From contig JAJDTX010000145.1 of the NCBI GenBank assembly GCA_022826925.1, forward strand, positions 1 through 64,000: DNA of 64,000 bases. Reading direction: 5' to 3'. This DNA is from Bryobacterales bacterium (GTDB lineage Bacteria; Acidobacteriota; Terriglobia; Bryobacterales; UBA6623). Below are positions 42,809 to 52,790 of this stretch, in pieces. The position numbers and the translations under genes are program-made. Numbering within the stretch: position 1 is the first letter of the stretch; each line of letters begins with the position of its first letter. Under the pieces are notes generated by a model, which made no database searches, was not told where the DNA came from, and saw only the letters and a list, made by a program, of their open reading frames with translations.

Positions 42809-45267
42809 TGACCGCCGTGCGGATCGGCCTTGCGGCCGGACTCGTCGCGCTCGCTCCTGCGTTCGGCGCAGACGCGCCTGAAGCATTCCGCAGCGAATTC
42901 ACCGCAACGTATTGCCAGGCGTGTCACGGAAGTGACAACCCCAACGGTGGGTTTCGTGCCGATCCCTCGGCGCACGAGTTCCAGGACGAAAAGTCACGGG
43001 AGCAGTGGGCGCGAGCCGGCGCCCTTGTGAACGCCAGGCTCATGCCGCCCCCGCAGGCTCCGCAGCCAGCCGCGGACTTGAGAGAGCGGTTCTTGTCTGA
43101 AGTGCAGGTTCTGCTGGCATCCGGCCAACCGGAGCCCTCCGACGGCTTGGTGCGGCGCATGAATCGCATCGAGTACTTGAACACTTTGCGGGACCTTTTC
43201 GGAATCCGCGAGATCAGGTTGCCGGTGACGTATCCGGACGATCCGCCGGGCCAGCACTTCGACACGATGGTTGAAGGCATGCACCTCACGCCCGGCCACT
43301 TGGATGCATACCATCAGGTCGCGATTGATATCGCCGATCGCATGGTGCCGCTGCCCGGCATGCCTGTGGCCAAGGTTACATCTGTCCGGGCCAGCATCGG
43401 CCAGGACCCGTCGCGGACCAAGTTCTTTCTCCGGGACGGCGATGAGACAGGTCTTTACTTCACCGGGGTCAACATCGCGGGATGGTCCGGGGCGCTGTGG
43501 GACCGGGCGTTCATCGCGCAGGCGTCGGGCGTGTACCGCGTGCGCGTCAAGGCCAGCGCCGAGGCCGAGGCCGGGGCCGATGGCAAGCCCTTGCGGTTGG
43601 GATTCTATGCCCTCAATCCCGGTGACTACCTCCTGCCCAAGCGGGCCCTGCGCGTCGATCTGCCGCGTGTGGGCGAGCTGATCGTCCGCAATCGCGAGCC
43701 GGAGATTTTGGAAACCGAAGTCCACTTGGAGAGGGGCGAGAACTTTCAGATCTACTGCGAGAACCGGCTGCGCAAGCAGTACCCCCCGGCGCTGATCCGC
43801 ACGTCCGGCAACACCTTAGACCTGCGCAGGCTCCTCGCGACCTACCTCGAGGAATCTTACGAATCTCCCGAGCCCACGATCCGTTTCGAGAGCATCGAGA
43901 TTAGCGGACCGATCGGGCCGCTGCCAAGGCAGGTGCGATTCCTGGGAGGCCGAACGCCGCCCGACGGGCGCGCCGCCGCCGAGGCGATCCTGCTCCCGCT
44001 GGCGGAGCGTGCTTTTCGCCGCCCTTTGACGACAGGCGAGCGCGAAGACCTGATTTCGAGCGCGCTTAGCCACGCGCGGGAGGCGGCCGATCCGGCGTAT
44101 GGCATCCATTACGGTGTCCGCAAGATCCTGCTCTCGCCCCAGTTCCTGTACCGCGAGTCAGGTTCAGGCGCATTGGACGACTACGGCCTCGCTAGCAGGC
44201 TGTCGTATTTCCTGTGGAGCAGCATGCCGGATGCGCGCTTGCTGGAGCTTGCGGCCGCCGGCCGGCTCAAGCATGCGGATGTCTTGGATGCCGAAATCGT
44301 TCGCATGGTCCGTGACGCCAAGGCGCAGCGGTTCGTCAAGCACTTCACCGGCCAGTGGCTGGGCAACCGCAAGGCGTCTGCCGTCATGGTGTGTGATGTG
44401 CGGCATGTCTGGAGTGAGCTGATCCGCCACGGCATGGTGCGCGGGACCGAGATGTTCTTCGACGAGATCCTGCAACACAACCGCTCGATCCGGACATTTA
44501 TCGATTCCGATTTCACGTATGCGAATGAGCCGATGCGGATCGCTTGGGGCATGCCGGGCAATGAGGTTGACTTGAGGCGGCTGGAGGCAGATCAGAGGCA
44601 GAGCCTGCTGTGGCCGGAGCCCGAGCGGTTGGAGTTTGCCTCCCTTGGGCCGGATGTGCCGGCCCACGTCAAGACACGCGGCGGCGTGCTGGGCCTCTCG
44701 GGTGTGTTCACCGCGACCGGGGATGGCGTGCAATCGTCACCGATCCTGCGCGGCGTGTGGGTCTTGGAGAACCTGCTTGGCCGACCGCCCCCACCCCCGC
44801 CGAGTGATGTTCCGGCTCTGGTGGCCGACATCTCGCAGGCCAAGACCGTGCGGGAAGTCTTAGCGGCGCACCAGAAGATCGAGTCATGTGCGATATGCCA
44901 CTCCGCAATCGACCCCATCGGCTTGGCGCTGGAAAATTACGATGCGGCTGGCGGCTGGCGGACGTCGTACTACCGAGAGGAGGACTCGGCAGTCCCGCGA
45001 ACGCCCGTGCAGACTGTGAGCACGATGCCGGACGGTACAAAGCTTACGGGCGCGCAGGACCTTAAGGACTACATCATGGCCAGTTCCGGAGACTTCACGA
45101 GGACCCTGGCTGGCCTGTTGATCGAGTACGGCACGGGCAGGGAACTGACCGCGCGCGACCGGCGGACGGTCCAGCGAATCGTGTCGGACGAGCCAGAGGG
45201 CGGCTACGGGTTTCGGGACCTGGTCGCACGCGTCGTCTCGAGCGAGTCATTCGCGACCCGACACTAG
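42805..45267 (+). CDS. DUF1592/DUF1588-type multi-domain protein with c-type heme motifs
   Basis: The 820-residue protein begins with a signal and a heme motif CQACHG (near residue 38), then DUF1587 (RRMNRIEYLNTLRDLFGI), a carbohydrate-binding-like region, DUF1595 (AFRRPLTTGERE), and DUF1592 (SRLSYFLWSSMPDARLLELAAAGRL). DUF1588 (RGGVLGLSGVFTATGDGVQSSPILRGVWVLENLLG) is followed by a second heme motif CAICHS (near residue 698) and DUF1585 (YIMASSGDFTRTLAGLLIEYGTGREL). This is the standard architecture of the Planctomycete-type cytochrome family. It probably moves electrons outside the cytoplasm, partnered with the DUF1552 protein. A 60-base fragment of the 3' end recurs at 58558-58618. Confidence 0.93.
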   Translation: MMTAVRIGLAAGLVALAPAFGADAPEAFRSEFTATYCQACHGSDNPNGGFRADPSAHEFQDEKSREQWARAGALVNARLMPPPQAPQPAADLRERFLSEVQVLLASGQPEPSDGLVRRMNRIEYLNTLRDLFGIREIRLPVTYPDDPPGQHFDTMVEGMHLTPGHLDAYHQVAIDIADRMVPLPGMPVAKVTSVRASIGQDPSRTKFFLRDGDETGLYFTGVNIAGWSGALWDRAFIAQASGVYRVRVKASAEAEAGADGKPLRLGFYALNPGDYLLPKRALRVDLPRVGELIVRNREPEILETEVHLERGENFQIYCENRLRKQYPPALIRTSGNTLDLRRLLATYLEESYESPEPTIRFESIEISGPIGPLPRQVRFLGGRTPPDGRAAAEAILLPLAERAFRRPLTTGEREDLISSALSHAREAADPAYGIHYGVRKILLSPQFLYRESGSGALDDYGLASRLSYFLWSSMPDARLLELAAAGRLKHADVLDAEIVRMVRDAKAQRFVKHFTGQWLGNRKASAVMVCDVRHVWSELIRHGMVRGTEMFFDEILQHNRSIRTFIDSDFTYANEPMRIAWGMPGNEVDLRRLEADQRQSLLWPEPERLEFASLGPDVPAHVKTRGGVLGLSGVFTATGDGVQSSPILRGVWVLENLLGRPPPPPPSDVPALVADISQAKTVREVLAAHQKIESCAICHSAIDPIGLALENYDAAGGWRTSYYREEDSAVPRTPVQTVSTMPDGTKLTGAQDLKDYIMASSGDFTRTLAGLLIEYGTGRELTARDRRTVQRIVSDEPEGGYGFRDLVARVVSSESFATRH

Positions 45268-45566
45268 GGCCAGGCCCTCTTTAGTGAGTTAGTAGGGAAT
45301 ATCCAGCGATACAATTCCCCAAGCAAGACACACCCTTCCTAAGATGCTGGAATCGGCCGACTACCAGTGTGTTGTCCACAACTCGCGTCCAAACACCCCA
45401 TCGGGTCGTTCTCCGGTCTGTGGAGCGCTTCCCGCGTGGACCGCGCCTGCCGGCGGCGCATACTCCTGTCAGAGCGGTGGACGAACTCCCCTGGGAGCCA
45501 TCGCCTCGCGCGGGCCGATCAACGCACCTAGCCTCGCCATCCCTCGCCGCTAGGGGTGATGGAGGC

Positions 45567-47267
45567 TCATCTCCCATCATTCGGCCGGCTGGGAACATAT
45601 TCGCGCTCGACTTCCCGGTCACTGCGCCGAGCCCGATCCTGATTTAGCTTGGTGAAAACACCCGCTTCGCGCTTAGCATCCTCCATGCGTCCGGTGGCCC
45701 GGTAGGCCTGCGACAGATACAGATGCAGCGAAGCCAACTTGGGGCTCGTCTTGATGGCTCGTTCCATTGCCGGAATGGTCTCTTCATATCTCCTCAGCTG
45801 GATCAGTGCTTTACCGAGCCCGGCATGGGCCTCGGCCGAGCCAGCATCGCGCGCGAGAGCTCGCCGGAAATGCACAAGGCTGCCCTCCGCATCGCCGAGC
45901 CTCAAGACGACCTCGCCAAGCAATCGGTGTGCCTCTGCGAATCCGGAGTCGATCGCCACCGCTCGCTCCAAGTGTCCCTTCGCCTCCTCGAACCGCCCCA
46001 TGTTCTCCAGTTGCCACGCAACTTGGTAGTGACTGTTGGACAGCTCTGGGAACTTGGCGAGTGTCGCCTCTGCTTCCGCCAGAGCCCTCTCAAAGTCATG
46101 TTTCTTGTGGTGCGCGTCGACAAGCAGGAATCGTAGGTCCGCATTGGCAGGATCAAGGTCGACGGCTTTCCGAAAGCTCTTGACCGCCTCGTCGTAATAT
46201 CGGCCCTGAAGGTATTGCAACCCAAGAAAAGCGTGCAGCTTGACACTCTCCGGGCGAATTGTCAGGGCCATGCGCAAGTGCGGGATCGCATCTTCGAACT
46301 TGCCAGCCTGAGCCAAGAGATTGCCCAGCAACGCCCGAGCCTCATAGAACTCCGGACGCACTTCTACCGCCCGCTCGAGGTTCGGGACTGCATCCGCGGG
46401 CCGGTCCATGGAGACATAGGCAAGGGCCATGTTGTAGTGCGCTTCGGAGTATCGAGGCCGGATCTCCACCACCTCTCTCAGGATGGGAAGGGCCTTGTCG
46501 TGCAGTCCGTTGCTCCCTAGAGCGATGGCGGCGCTGAGCATGACATCTGGATCGCCAGACTGGGCCAGCGCCTCCGCCCTCAAGGCCGCTTCGTGCAGCT
46601 GCTTGTTCTGCAGCAGCATCCGCAGGTCGACGAGACTCCGGATCTCGTCCTGTAGCTTGTTCTTCCATCTCTGGGCTAATTCAAATTCGCGCCGGGCGTC
46701 TGCGGTGCGGCCCAGACGCTGGTATGCCTGCCCAAGCAGATAGTGGTTCTCGCCCTGTTCGGGCCATCTCCTGACGGTCTCTTCCAGCAGGTCGACCGCA
46801 TCCGCAAACCGTCCAACCCTCAGGTACCCACTTGCCAGCCGGCTGCGGACATCCAACACCGTTCCGATCGCTACCACGCGTTCGAAGTACCCGACCGCTT
46901 CGTCGGAGTTGCCCTCCGTCAGGCTGATCCGCCCCAAGTAGTAGAGCGAGAAGGCATCGGGAGGCTCGAACTTCAACTCCTCGAGGAACGCCTGTTTGGC
47001 CTGCTCCATGTTCTGGAGGTGCCAATGCGCCAAGCCAAGCTGGTAATAGGCTCCCGGAATGTTTGGGTGGATTCCAATCGCCTGTTCCAACTCGCTGACT
47101 ACAAGTTCGTACTGCTCGGCGTCCAGGTACACCTGCGCCTGCTGGAGGTGCTGATTGAGCGTCGCTCCGGGATCTTGGGCCAGGATCGCGGGCAATACAA
47201 TCGCAAGCATCCCGGCTAGGACCGCGCGCGCGGTCGCGCCGTAGCTGAGCCGTCGGATGGCACACAC
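45567..47267 (-). CDS. Exported tetratricopeptide-repeat protein
   Basis: A TPR array of about fifteen repeats follows a signal peptide (RAVLAGMLAIVLPAILAQ). Representative repeats are IPGAYYQLGLAHWHLQNMEQAKQAF, SEAHYNMALAYVSMDRPADAVPNLERA, and VKLHAFLGLQYLQGRYYDEAVKSFRKAVDLDP. It has no catalytic domain, so it probably serves as a protein-binding scaffold in the periplasm. The frame is open upstream to 47456, but the signal peptide fits a start at GTG 47267; ATGs at 47390 and 47456 would add a poor N-terminus. It is divergent from another TPR gene with about 270 bases between the starts. Confidence 0.85.
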   Translation of the reverse strand: MCAIRRLSYGATARAVLAGMLAIVLPAILAQDPGATLNQHLQQAQVYLDAEQYELVVSELEQAIGIHPNIPGAYYQLGLAHWHLQNMEQAKQAFLEELKFEPPDAFSLYYLGRISLTEGNSDEAVGYFERVVAIGTVLDVRSRLASGYLRVGRFADAVDLLEETVRRWPEQGENHYLLGQAYQRLGRTADARREFELAQRWKNKLQDEIRSLVDLRMLLQNKQLHEAALRAEALAQSGDPDVMLSAAIALGSNGLHDKALPILREVVEIRPRYSEAHYNMALAYVSMDRPADAVPNLERAVEVRPEFYEARALLGNLLAQAGKFEDAIPHLRMALTIRPESVKLHAFLGLQYLQGRYYDEAVKSFRKAVDLDPANADLRFLLVDAHHKKHDFERALAEAEATLAKFPELSNSHYQVAWQLENMGRFEEAKGHLERAVAIDSGFAEAHRLLGEVVLRLGDAEGSLVHFRRALARDAGSAEAHAGLGKALIQLRRYEETIPAMERAIKTSPKLASLHLYLSQAYRATGRMEDAKREAGVFTKLNQDRARRSDREVEREYVPSRPNDGR

Positions 47268-47533
47268 GCCGCGACGCGTGTGACGGAGCCTCTCGTTCTG
47301 CCAGGTGGTCCCGGTTGGACTTCGCTCCGGGCTTGCCGCGTGACGGATCTTGGGAGCGCGCGCTACGGATTCCAGCAATCGCCCCAGCATGTCGTATCCG
47401 GAAGGCCTTCTAGCAGTGATACCGGCTATAGGGGGAGCGAGCGCGGTCTGCCGCAACGACGACCGAGCCGGATGGTAGGTCCCCGTGCAGCATTGGGGCG
47501 TGCGCTCCAGCCCGCCTCACAGTAACATAATCC

Positions 47534-49090
47534 ATGTTCGGGCCAGGTATGCACGCAGGAGGAGTTTCGCGGCCTACAGGCGGCTTCTGGCCCAAGCGGT
47601 TGGCATCAACCAGCTTCATTCTGCTTGGGCTCGCCGTAGCTGCCCAAGGCCAGGAGTCAATCGAAGCACGAGTTGCATCCTACCTTGAGGAAGCCAAGCG
47701 GGCGGAGTCTGTCCAGGACTATCTGGCCGCAGCCGAGCAGTACGAAGCGATCCTCGAATTGCGGCCTGAATGGGCACTCGCCCACCAGAGTCTCGGCGTC
47801 ACCTACCACCTCGCCAAGCAGTATTCGGAAGCGATCGGGCATCTGGAGCGAGCTGTTCGGCTAGACGATCAACTCTGGGGAGCGTACCTGTTCCTCGGGA
47901 TGGACTACTACCAGACGCACCAGTTCGCAGTCGCGCTATCAGCACTCGAGAGGAGCCTGGCGCTCAACCCCGAAATAGCGGAGACCAGCCGCTGGCTAGG
48001 ACTGAGCCACTCTGCGCTAGGGAACTACGACGAGGCAGTCGATCACTTGCTGAGCGTAATCGCGTCGGACGCTGAGGATGTCGAGGCGCTGTTCCATCTT
48101 GCGCGAGCGTACGATAGCCGCGCCGCGCAGCTCTTTCGGTCGATTGGTGAGAGGGACCCCGATTCTCCATTCGTGTACATGCTGCAGGCGGAGCGCTTCG
48201 CGTCGGAAAACGACCTTCCTAGGGCAAAGGCAGAATACCGAAGAGCTCTCGAGCTCCGGCCCGATCTGGCGGGGATTCTCGACCGGATTGAACCAGCCTT
48301 GGTCAGCCCCAGTTCCCCACCCGTGCAGTCGCAAAACACGTTTGCCGGGATTCGGTCGAGCTTCACGGCGGGCCGGTTCCAAGACGCAGCAACTGAAGCG
48401 AAGGGCTTGCTTGCCTCGCAACCTCAGAATGCCGAAGCGACGTATTGGCTCGGCCGGGCCTATCAATACCTCGCGGCAGGGACTGTGGACAGCTTGACGG
48501 AGGTGGCGCCGGAGTCCTACAGGGTCGACCAACTCGCCGGAGAACTCCACGAGGAGAAAACCGAATACGAAAGAGCCGTCGCAGCCTACCGGCGGGCGCT
48601 CCGAAAGGCACCTGAGGTCCCCGGGCTGCGCTATGCCATAGCAACGTCCTATTGGAAGATGGGCAACTTTGCAGACGCGCAGGAGTGGCTTGAGGAGGAA
48701 CTGGATCGAAACCCGCACCACGCACGGGCCCGGTACCGGCTTGGCAACATCCTCGTTGACCGTGGCCGGCCGGCAGATGCGATTCCTCACCTGCTCCAAG
48801 CGCTTGCAGCTACGCCGGACCTAGCCGAGGCGCGCTTCGACTTGGGCCGGGCCTACCTCGAAGGCCAACAGCATGCGGCGGCGGCCGCAGAACTCGAAGC
48901 GTACGCCCAATTCAACCCAGCCAACGACCGCGTGCATTACCTGTTGGGCAATGCTTACCGCGGCCTAGGCCGTCTAGAGGATGCCCGCAGGGAGTTCCAG
49001 ACCTATCAGGAACTGAGCCGGCGGCGACTCCGCAAGGTCCAGCAGGACGTGAAAAGCGTCGCCGAGGACATCAACCGCGCGGACCCGTAG
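47534..49090 (+). CDS. Exported tetratricopeptide-repeat protein
   Basis: The 518-residue protein has a signal peptide ending near GLAVAAQGQ and about ten TPR units, for example YLAAAEQYEAILELRPEWALAHQSLGVTYHLAKQYSEAIGHLERAV and RAAYRRALRKAPEVPGLRYAIATSYWKMGNFADAQEWL-like blocks. A break in the middle, around LVSPSSPPVQSQNTFAG, separates two TPR arrays. The ATG at 47534 is preceded by TAACAT seven bases upstream, suggesting a nearly leaderless transcript. It forms a divergent pair with the TPR gene to the left and converges with the CRTAC1 genes. Confidence 0.85.
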   Translation: MFGPGMHAGGVSRPTGGFWPKRLASTSFILLGLAVAAQGQESIEARVASYLEEAKRAESVQDYLAAAEQYEAILELRPEWALAHQSLGVTYHLAKQYSEAIGHLERAVRLDDQLWGAYLFLGMDYYQTHQFAVALSALERSLALNPEIAETSRWLGLSHSALGNYDEAVDHLLSVIASDAEDVEALFHLARAYDSRAAQLFRSIGERDPDSPFVYMLQAERFASENDLPRAKAEYRRALELRPDLAGILDRIEPALVSPSSPPVQSQNTFAGIRSSFTAGRFQDAATEAKGLLASQPQNAEATYWLGRAYQYLAAGTVDSLTEVAPESYRVDQLAGELHEEKTEYERAVAAYRRALRKAPEVPGLRYAIATSYWKMGNFADAQEWLEEELDRNPHHARARYRLGNILVDRGRPADAIPHLLQALAATPDLAEARFDLGRAYLEGQQHAAAAAELEAYAQFNPANDRVHYLLGNAYRGLGRLEDARREFQTYQELSRRRLRKVQQDVKSVAEDINRADP

Positions 49091-49111
49091 CGCGGCAGGC
49101 GATTCGTGGCC

Positions 49112-50755
49112 CTATGGCGCCGGTTCCTCGATCCGCAAGACTTGATCGGCGGGCACTGCTTCCAGAACCTGTTCCATGCCGCCCGGCCAGCGGATCGTTA
49201 CGGTATCGGCTGATCGGTGTTCGCCAAGCCCGAAATGAAGGCGTAGATCGCTGTGCGACTGGTAGCTGCCGCCGCTTCTGACTTCTCGCACCTGCCTAAG
49301 GTCGCCGGCCACTACGGTCGCCCGTGCCCCGATAGCGGACCGATTCGATGTCGTCCCTCGCAAGTCGAGCAGCAGCCAGTTCCCGGTTGCAGCGCTCCCC
49401 CTTAGCAGCGTGGGTGGCGCATCGAGGTTTGCGATCAGCAGGTCAATCCGGCCGTCGGAGTCAAAGTCACCGGCTGCCAATCCTCGACTCGAATGCGGCC
49501 CCGTCGGGCCTTGAGGTACGGCGACCTCTTGGAACGTGCCGTCCCCGAGGTTTCGGAAGGCCGAGTTCGGCTGGCGGTAGCGGATGCCGATGTCGTGCCG
49601 GTCGACTTCCGGGTACACATGGCCATCCGAAATCACGAGGTCCAAGAAACCGTCGAGGTCGAAGTCGACAAATCGGACCCCCCAGCTCAGCTTCGACCAC
49701 GTCGGTTCCCCGACGCCTGCCTGGAGGGAGACATCGCGAAACAGGCCGTCGCCGACATTGCGGTAGAGAGTGTTGTAGTCGTCGGAGAAGTTAGTCACCA
49801 CCAAGTCCATCCGGCTGTCATTGTCAAAGTCACCGAAGTCGACCCCCATTCCGGCCTGTTCCTTCCCGTCAGCGCTCAGCGCTATGCCGGCCAGCAACCC
49901 GATCTCGCTAAATGTCCCGTCGCCGTTGTTCTGGAACAGGTAGTTGGCCGTCGAGTCGTTGGCGACATAGATGTCTTGGTCGCTGTCGTCGTCATAGTCG
50001 GTCCAAACGACACCGAGGCCGTAGGAGGCCGGCACGGCCCCGATGCCGGACTCGGCTGTCGCATCTCGGAAAAGTTTGTCGCCCAGGTTCTCGTAGAACC
50101 GGTCCGCGGTCGGGATCATGCCGCGCGGCCCGCATTGCACGCGGATGCCGCGGTAGCGGCACAGTTGGCTGTCCTCGGGGAGATCTTGCGGATCGAACTC
50201 GAGATAGTTGGTGACATAGAGATCGACGTCGCCGTCGGCATCGTAGTCGCCAAAGGAGGCAGACGAGCTCCACTCGTCTCCCTCAAGTTCGGCGATGTCG
50301 GCGTTCCGAAACGTGCCGTCGCCGCCGTTGAGGTACAGATGGTTCGGACCGTAGTTGGTGACATAAATGTCGTCGTACCCGTTGTTGTCCACATCCGCAA
50401 CGGCGACTCCCATGCCCCAGCTCGAATCGCCCAGCCCGGCATCCGAAGTCACGTCGCTGAACGTTCCATCCCCGTTGTTTCGGTACAAGCGATCATGCGG
50501 GCGGGGCACGCCGCCTCCGGGGGCGTCGAGAGTCCCGCCATTGACGAGGTAGATGTCGATCCAGCCGTCGTCATCGTAGTCGATGAACGCGACGCCGCCG
50601 GTCATCGATTCAAGGATGTAGGGCTTTTCCTCCGATCCGGAGATGAGCTCCGAGCCTAGGCCGCTCCCCGCCGAAGCGTCCTGAAACTGGGCATCGACCG
50701 CCAGCGCCGAGAGTGCCGCCAAGGCAGGGATCAGCAGGAATCGACCCGAGTGCAT
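49112..50755 (-). CDS. Exported CRTAC1-type FG-GAP/ASPIC-UnbV protein
   Basis: The 547-residue protein has a signal peptide (MHSGRFLLIPALAALSALAVDAQ). Many FG-GAP/VCBS calcium-binding repeats follow (DYDDDGWIDIYLVNGG, DVDNNGYDDIYVTNYG, DYDADGDVDLYVTNYLEF, DFDNDSRMDLVVTNF, DFDSDGRIDLLIANL), then an ASPIC/UnbV domain (ARATVVAGDLRQVREVRSGGSYQSHSDLRLHFGLGEHRSADTVTIRWPGG). This is the CRTAC1 architecture, a surface beta-propeller with unknown ligand. It lies 120 bases downstream of its larger paralogue. Confidence 0.9.
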   Translation of the reverse strand: MHSGRFLLIPALAALSALAVDAQFQDASAGSGLGSELISGSEEKPYILESMTGGVAFIDYDDDGWIDIYLVNGGTLDAPGGGVPRPHDRLYRNNGDGTFSDVTSDAGLGDSSWGMGVAVADVDNNGYDDIYVTNYGPNHLYLNGGDGTFRNADIAELEGDEWSSSASFGDYDADGDVDLYVTNYLEFDPQDLPEDSQLCRYRGIRVQCGPRGMIPTADRFYENLGDKLFRDATAESGIGAVPASYGLGVVWTDYDDDSDQDIYVANDSTANYLFQNNGDGTFSEIGLLAGIALSADGKEQAGMGVDFGDFDNDSRMDLVVTNFSDDYNTLYRNVGDGLFRDVSLQAGVGEPTWSKLSWGVRFVDFDLDGFLDLVISDGHVYPEVDRHDIGIRYRQPNSAFRNLGDGTFQEVAVPQGPTGPHSSRGLAAGDFDSDGRIDLLIANLDAPPTLLRGSAATGNWLLLDLRGTTSNRSAIGARATVVAGDLRQVREVRSGGSYQSHSDLRLHFGLGEHRSADTVTIRWPGGMEQVLEAVPADQVLRIEEPAP

Positions 50756-50875
50756 CTCTCGTTCCTTAGTCTCTGCGGAGACTTCGCCTGCGAACGCGGC
50801 GGCTGCCCCTCGGTGCTTTCGATGTTCTCCCTTCTGCCGTCATGCTTCGCAGGAGGGTTGGAATCGGCCTGCGTC

Positions 50876-52567
50876 TCATTCGGATTCGGGTTCCTCGATG
50901 ACGAGGACTTGGTTCAGCTCGATATCGTCCAGCGAAAGCGTTCGGCCCGACGGCCAGCGGACCGTGAGTCGCTCGAGGCTTTCGTCCGCGCCGAATCCAA
51001 AATGTTGCCGCAGGTCGCTCGCCGAGAGGTAGCTCCCGGAGGAACGGACCTCGCGCACTTGCGTCCTGCCTCCCGAGGTCGCCTGCACGCGTGCCCCGAT
51101 CGCGGATCGGTCGCCGGCAGAACCGCGAACATCCACGAGAAGCCAAGGATTGTGGTTGCCGCCATCATTGCGCAGCAGGGTCGGCGGTCCGTCCAGATTG
51201 TTCACGACGGCATCGAGGTCGCCGTCGTTGTCGTAGTCCCCGAGGGCGAGGCCTCGGCTCTTGTACCGCTTGCTGAGACCGAAGTCCTCGCCTCGCTCTG
51301 AGAACTGCCGGTTCCCTTGGTTCATGAACACGAGCCAGCGCTGTTCGTACTTCAGGCCCATTTCGAACCGGTCCGCCTCTGGGTACAGGTGCCCGTTGAC
51401 CACAAAGAGGTCTTCCCTGGAATCGTTATCCAGGTCGCCGAACGCCACTCCCCAGCCCACGAACAAGTGCGTGCTTCCCCCGTGTCCCGACGGATACGTT
51501 AGATTCGTAAAGCTCCCGTCCCCGTTGTTCACCAGCATGGAATTGCTCTCGTAGGACGAGTTCGTGTAGTAGAGGTCCAGCCAGCCGTCGTGGTCAATGT
51601 CTGCGACATCCACGCCCATCGAGCCCTCTTCCACGCCGTCTTGCGAGAAAGCCGTTCCGGCCAGCACCGCCAATTCCTCAAACGTGCCGTCGCCGTTGTT
51701 TCGGTAGAAGAGATTCGCGGTCAGATCGTTCGCCACGAAGATGTCGGGCCATGAGTCGTTGTTGTAATCCGCCACCAGCACGCCGAGCCCGTACAGCTTG
51801 GCTTCATCGATCGAACGCTCGGCTGCAACCTCCTCGAAGTGGCCCTGCCCGTCGTTGAGGTACAGTGAATCGCGCAGGCCGGTGAGGCCCCGCGGGCCGC
51901 AGAAGACGTCGAATCCCCGATAGTTGCAGTTGGCGTCACGCCTCGGCAGCCGGTCGAGCGGATACGCCAGGTAGTTGCTGACGTAGAGGTCTAGGTCCCC
52001 GTCACGATCCAAGTCCGAAAACGACGCGCCCAGGCTCCATCTAGACTCCGCAATCCCGGCGCTTCGGGCGACTTCCTCGAACGTGCCGTCCCCGAGGTTC
52101 CGATAGAGTGCGTTGCTTCCATAGCCGGTGAGGAAGAAATCGATTCTTCCGTCGCTGTCAAAGTCTCCAAGCGCGACCCCCTGTCCCCAGCCGCGAGCCG
52201 AGAGCCCTGCTTGGAGAGTGACGTCTTCATACCCACCCTGACCGTTCCCGCGATACAAGGCGCACATCAAGTCTCCGCCCAGCTCGAACTGTTCGATCGT
52301 CGATCCGCGCACGAGCAAGATGTCGAGGTGCCCGTCGGCGTTGTAGTCGAGGAATGCGGCACCGCCGCCCATGACCTCGATGATGTGCTCCTTGGTCACG
52401 CTTCCCTGCAGGCCGTCAAACGCTTGCAGGCCCGAGTTGGAAGTGGCGTCGACGAAATGGAGACCCGCCGGCTGGGCGCATGCAAGTGCCGCGCCGAGCG
52501 TAGCAGTCGCGGCGCATCTCCGCAGACGCTTGAAGTCCGATCGAAACTGGCGTCGATATCGAACCAC
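50876..52567 (-). CDS. Second exported CRTAC1-type FG-GAP/ASPIC-UnbV protein
   Basis: The protein has the same architecture as its neighbour: FG-GAP repeats DYNADGHLDILLVRG, DFDSDGRIDFFLTGY, DLDRDGDLDLYVSNYL, DYNNDSWPDIFVAND, DIDHDGWLDLYYTNS and DYDNDGDLDAVVNNL, then ASPIC/UnbV (ARVQATSGGRTQVREVRSSGSYLSASDLRQHFGFGADESLERLTVRWPSG). The likely start is GTG 52567, which gives a signal peptide ending ATLGAALACA before QPAGLHF; the frame is open to 52696 but the extra N-terminus is not signal-like. The two CRTAC1 genes are tandem paralogues and may form hetero-assemblies. Confidence 0.88.
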   Translation of the reverse strand: MVRYRRQFRSDFKRLRRCAATATLGAALACAQPAGLHFVDATSNSGLQAFDGLQGSVTKEHIIEVMGGGAAFLDYNADGHLDILLVRGSTIEQFELGGDLMCALYRGNGQGGYEDVTLQAGLSARGWGQGVALGDFDSDGRIDFFLTGYGSNALYRNLGDGTFEEVARSAGIAESRWSLGASFSDLDRDGDLDLYVSNYLAYPLDRLPRRDANCNYRGFDVFCGPRGLTGLRDSLYLNDGQGHFEEVAAERSIDEAKLYGLGVLVADYNNDSWPDIFVANDLTANLFYRNNGDGTFEELAVLAGTAFSQDGVEEGSMGVDVADIDHDGWLDLYYTNSSYESNSMLVNNGDGSFTNLTYPSGHGGSTHLFVGWGVAFGDLDNDSREDLFVVNGHLYPEADRFEMGLKYEQRWLVFMNQGNRQFSERGEDFGLSKRYKSRGLALGDYDNDGDLDAVVNNLDGPPTLLRNDGGNHNPWLLVDVRGSAGDRSAIGARVQATSGGRTQVREVRSSGSYLSASDLRQHFGFGADESLERLTVRWPSGRTLSLDDIELNQVLVIEEPESE

Positions 52568-52790
52568 GGCCGAGAAATCGGAGCACGCGGCAGGCGGACC
52601 GATTTCTAGCTCGACTCTGGGGACGCGACCTGCCGCACGGACGATTTCACGCCAGGGCGGCGACAGCGGGCAACGGGCTCGAAGCGTGTGTCCCATCCAA
52701 GCGCGCTGCTCTCGGTTGCCTAGAGTTCACTCGGCGGGGATCGGACTGCGCCGCTAGGGCCGGCCTAGGTGCGGAGCCCGACTCTCGCCC

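Noticed and set aside
49493-50659. 388-codon open frame antisense to the CRTAC1 gene
   Set aside because: It is the complement of FG-GAP repeats, whose repeated GAC/GAT codons leave the opposite strand open; there is no independent support.
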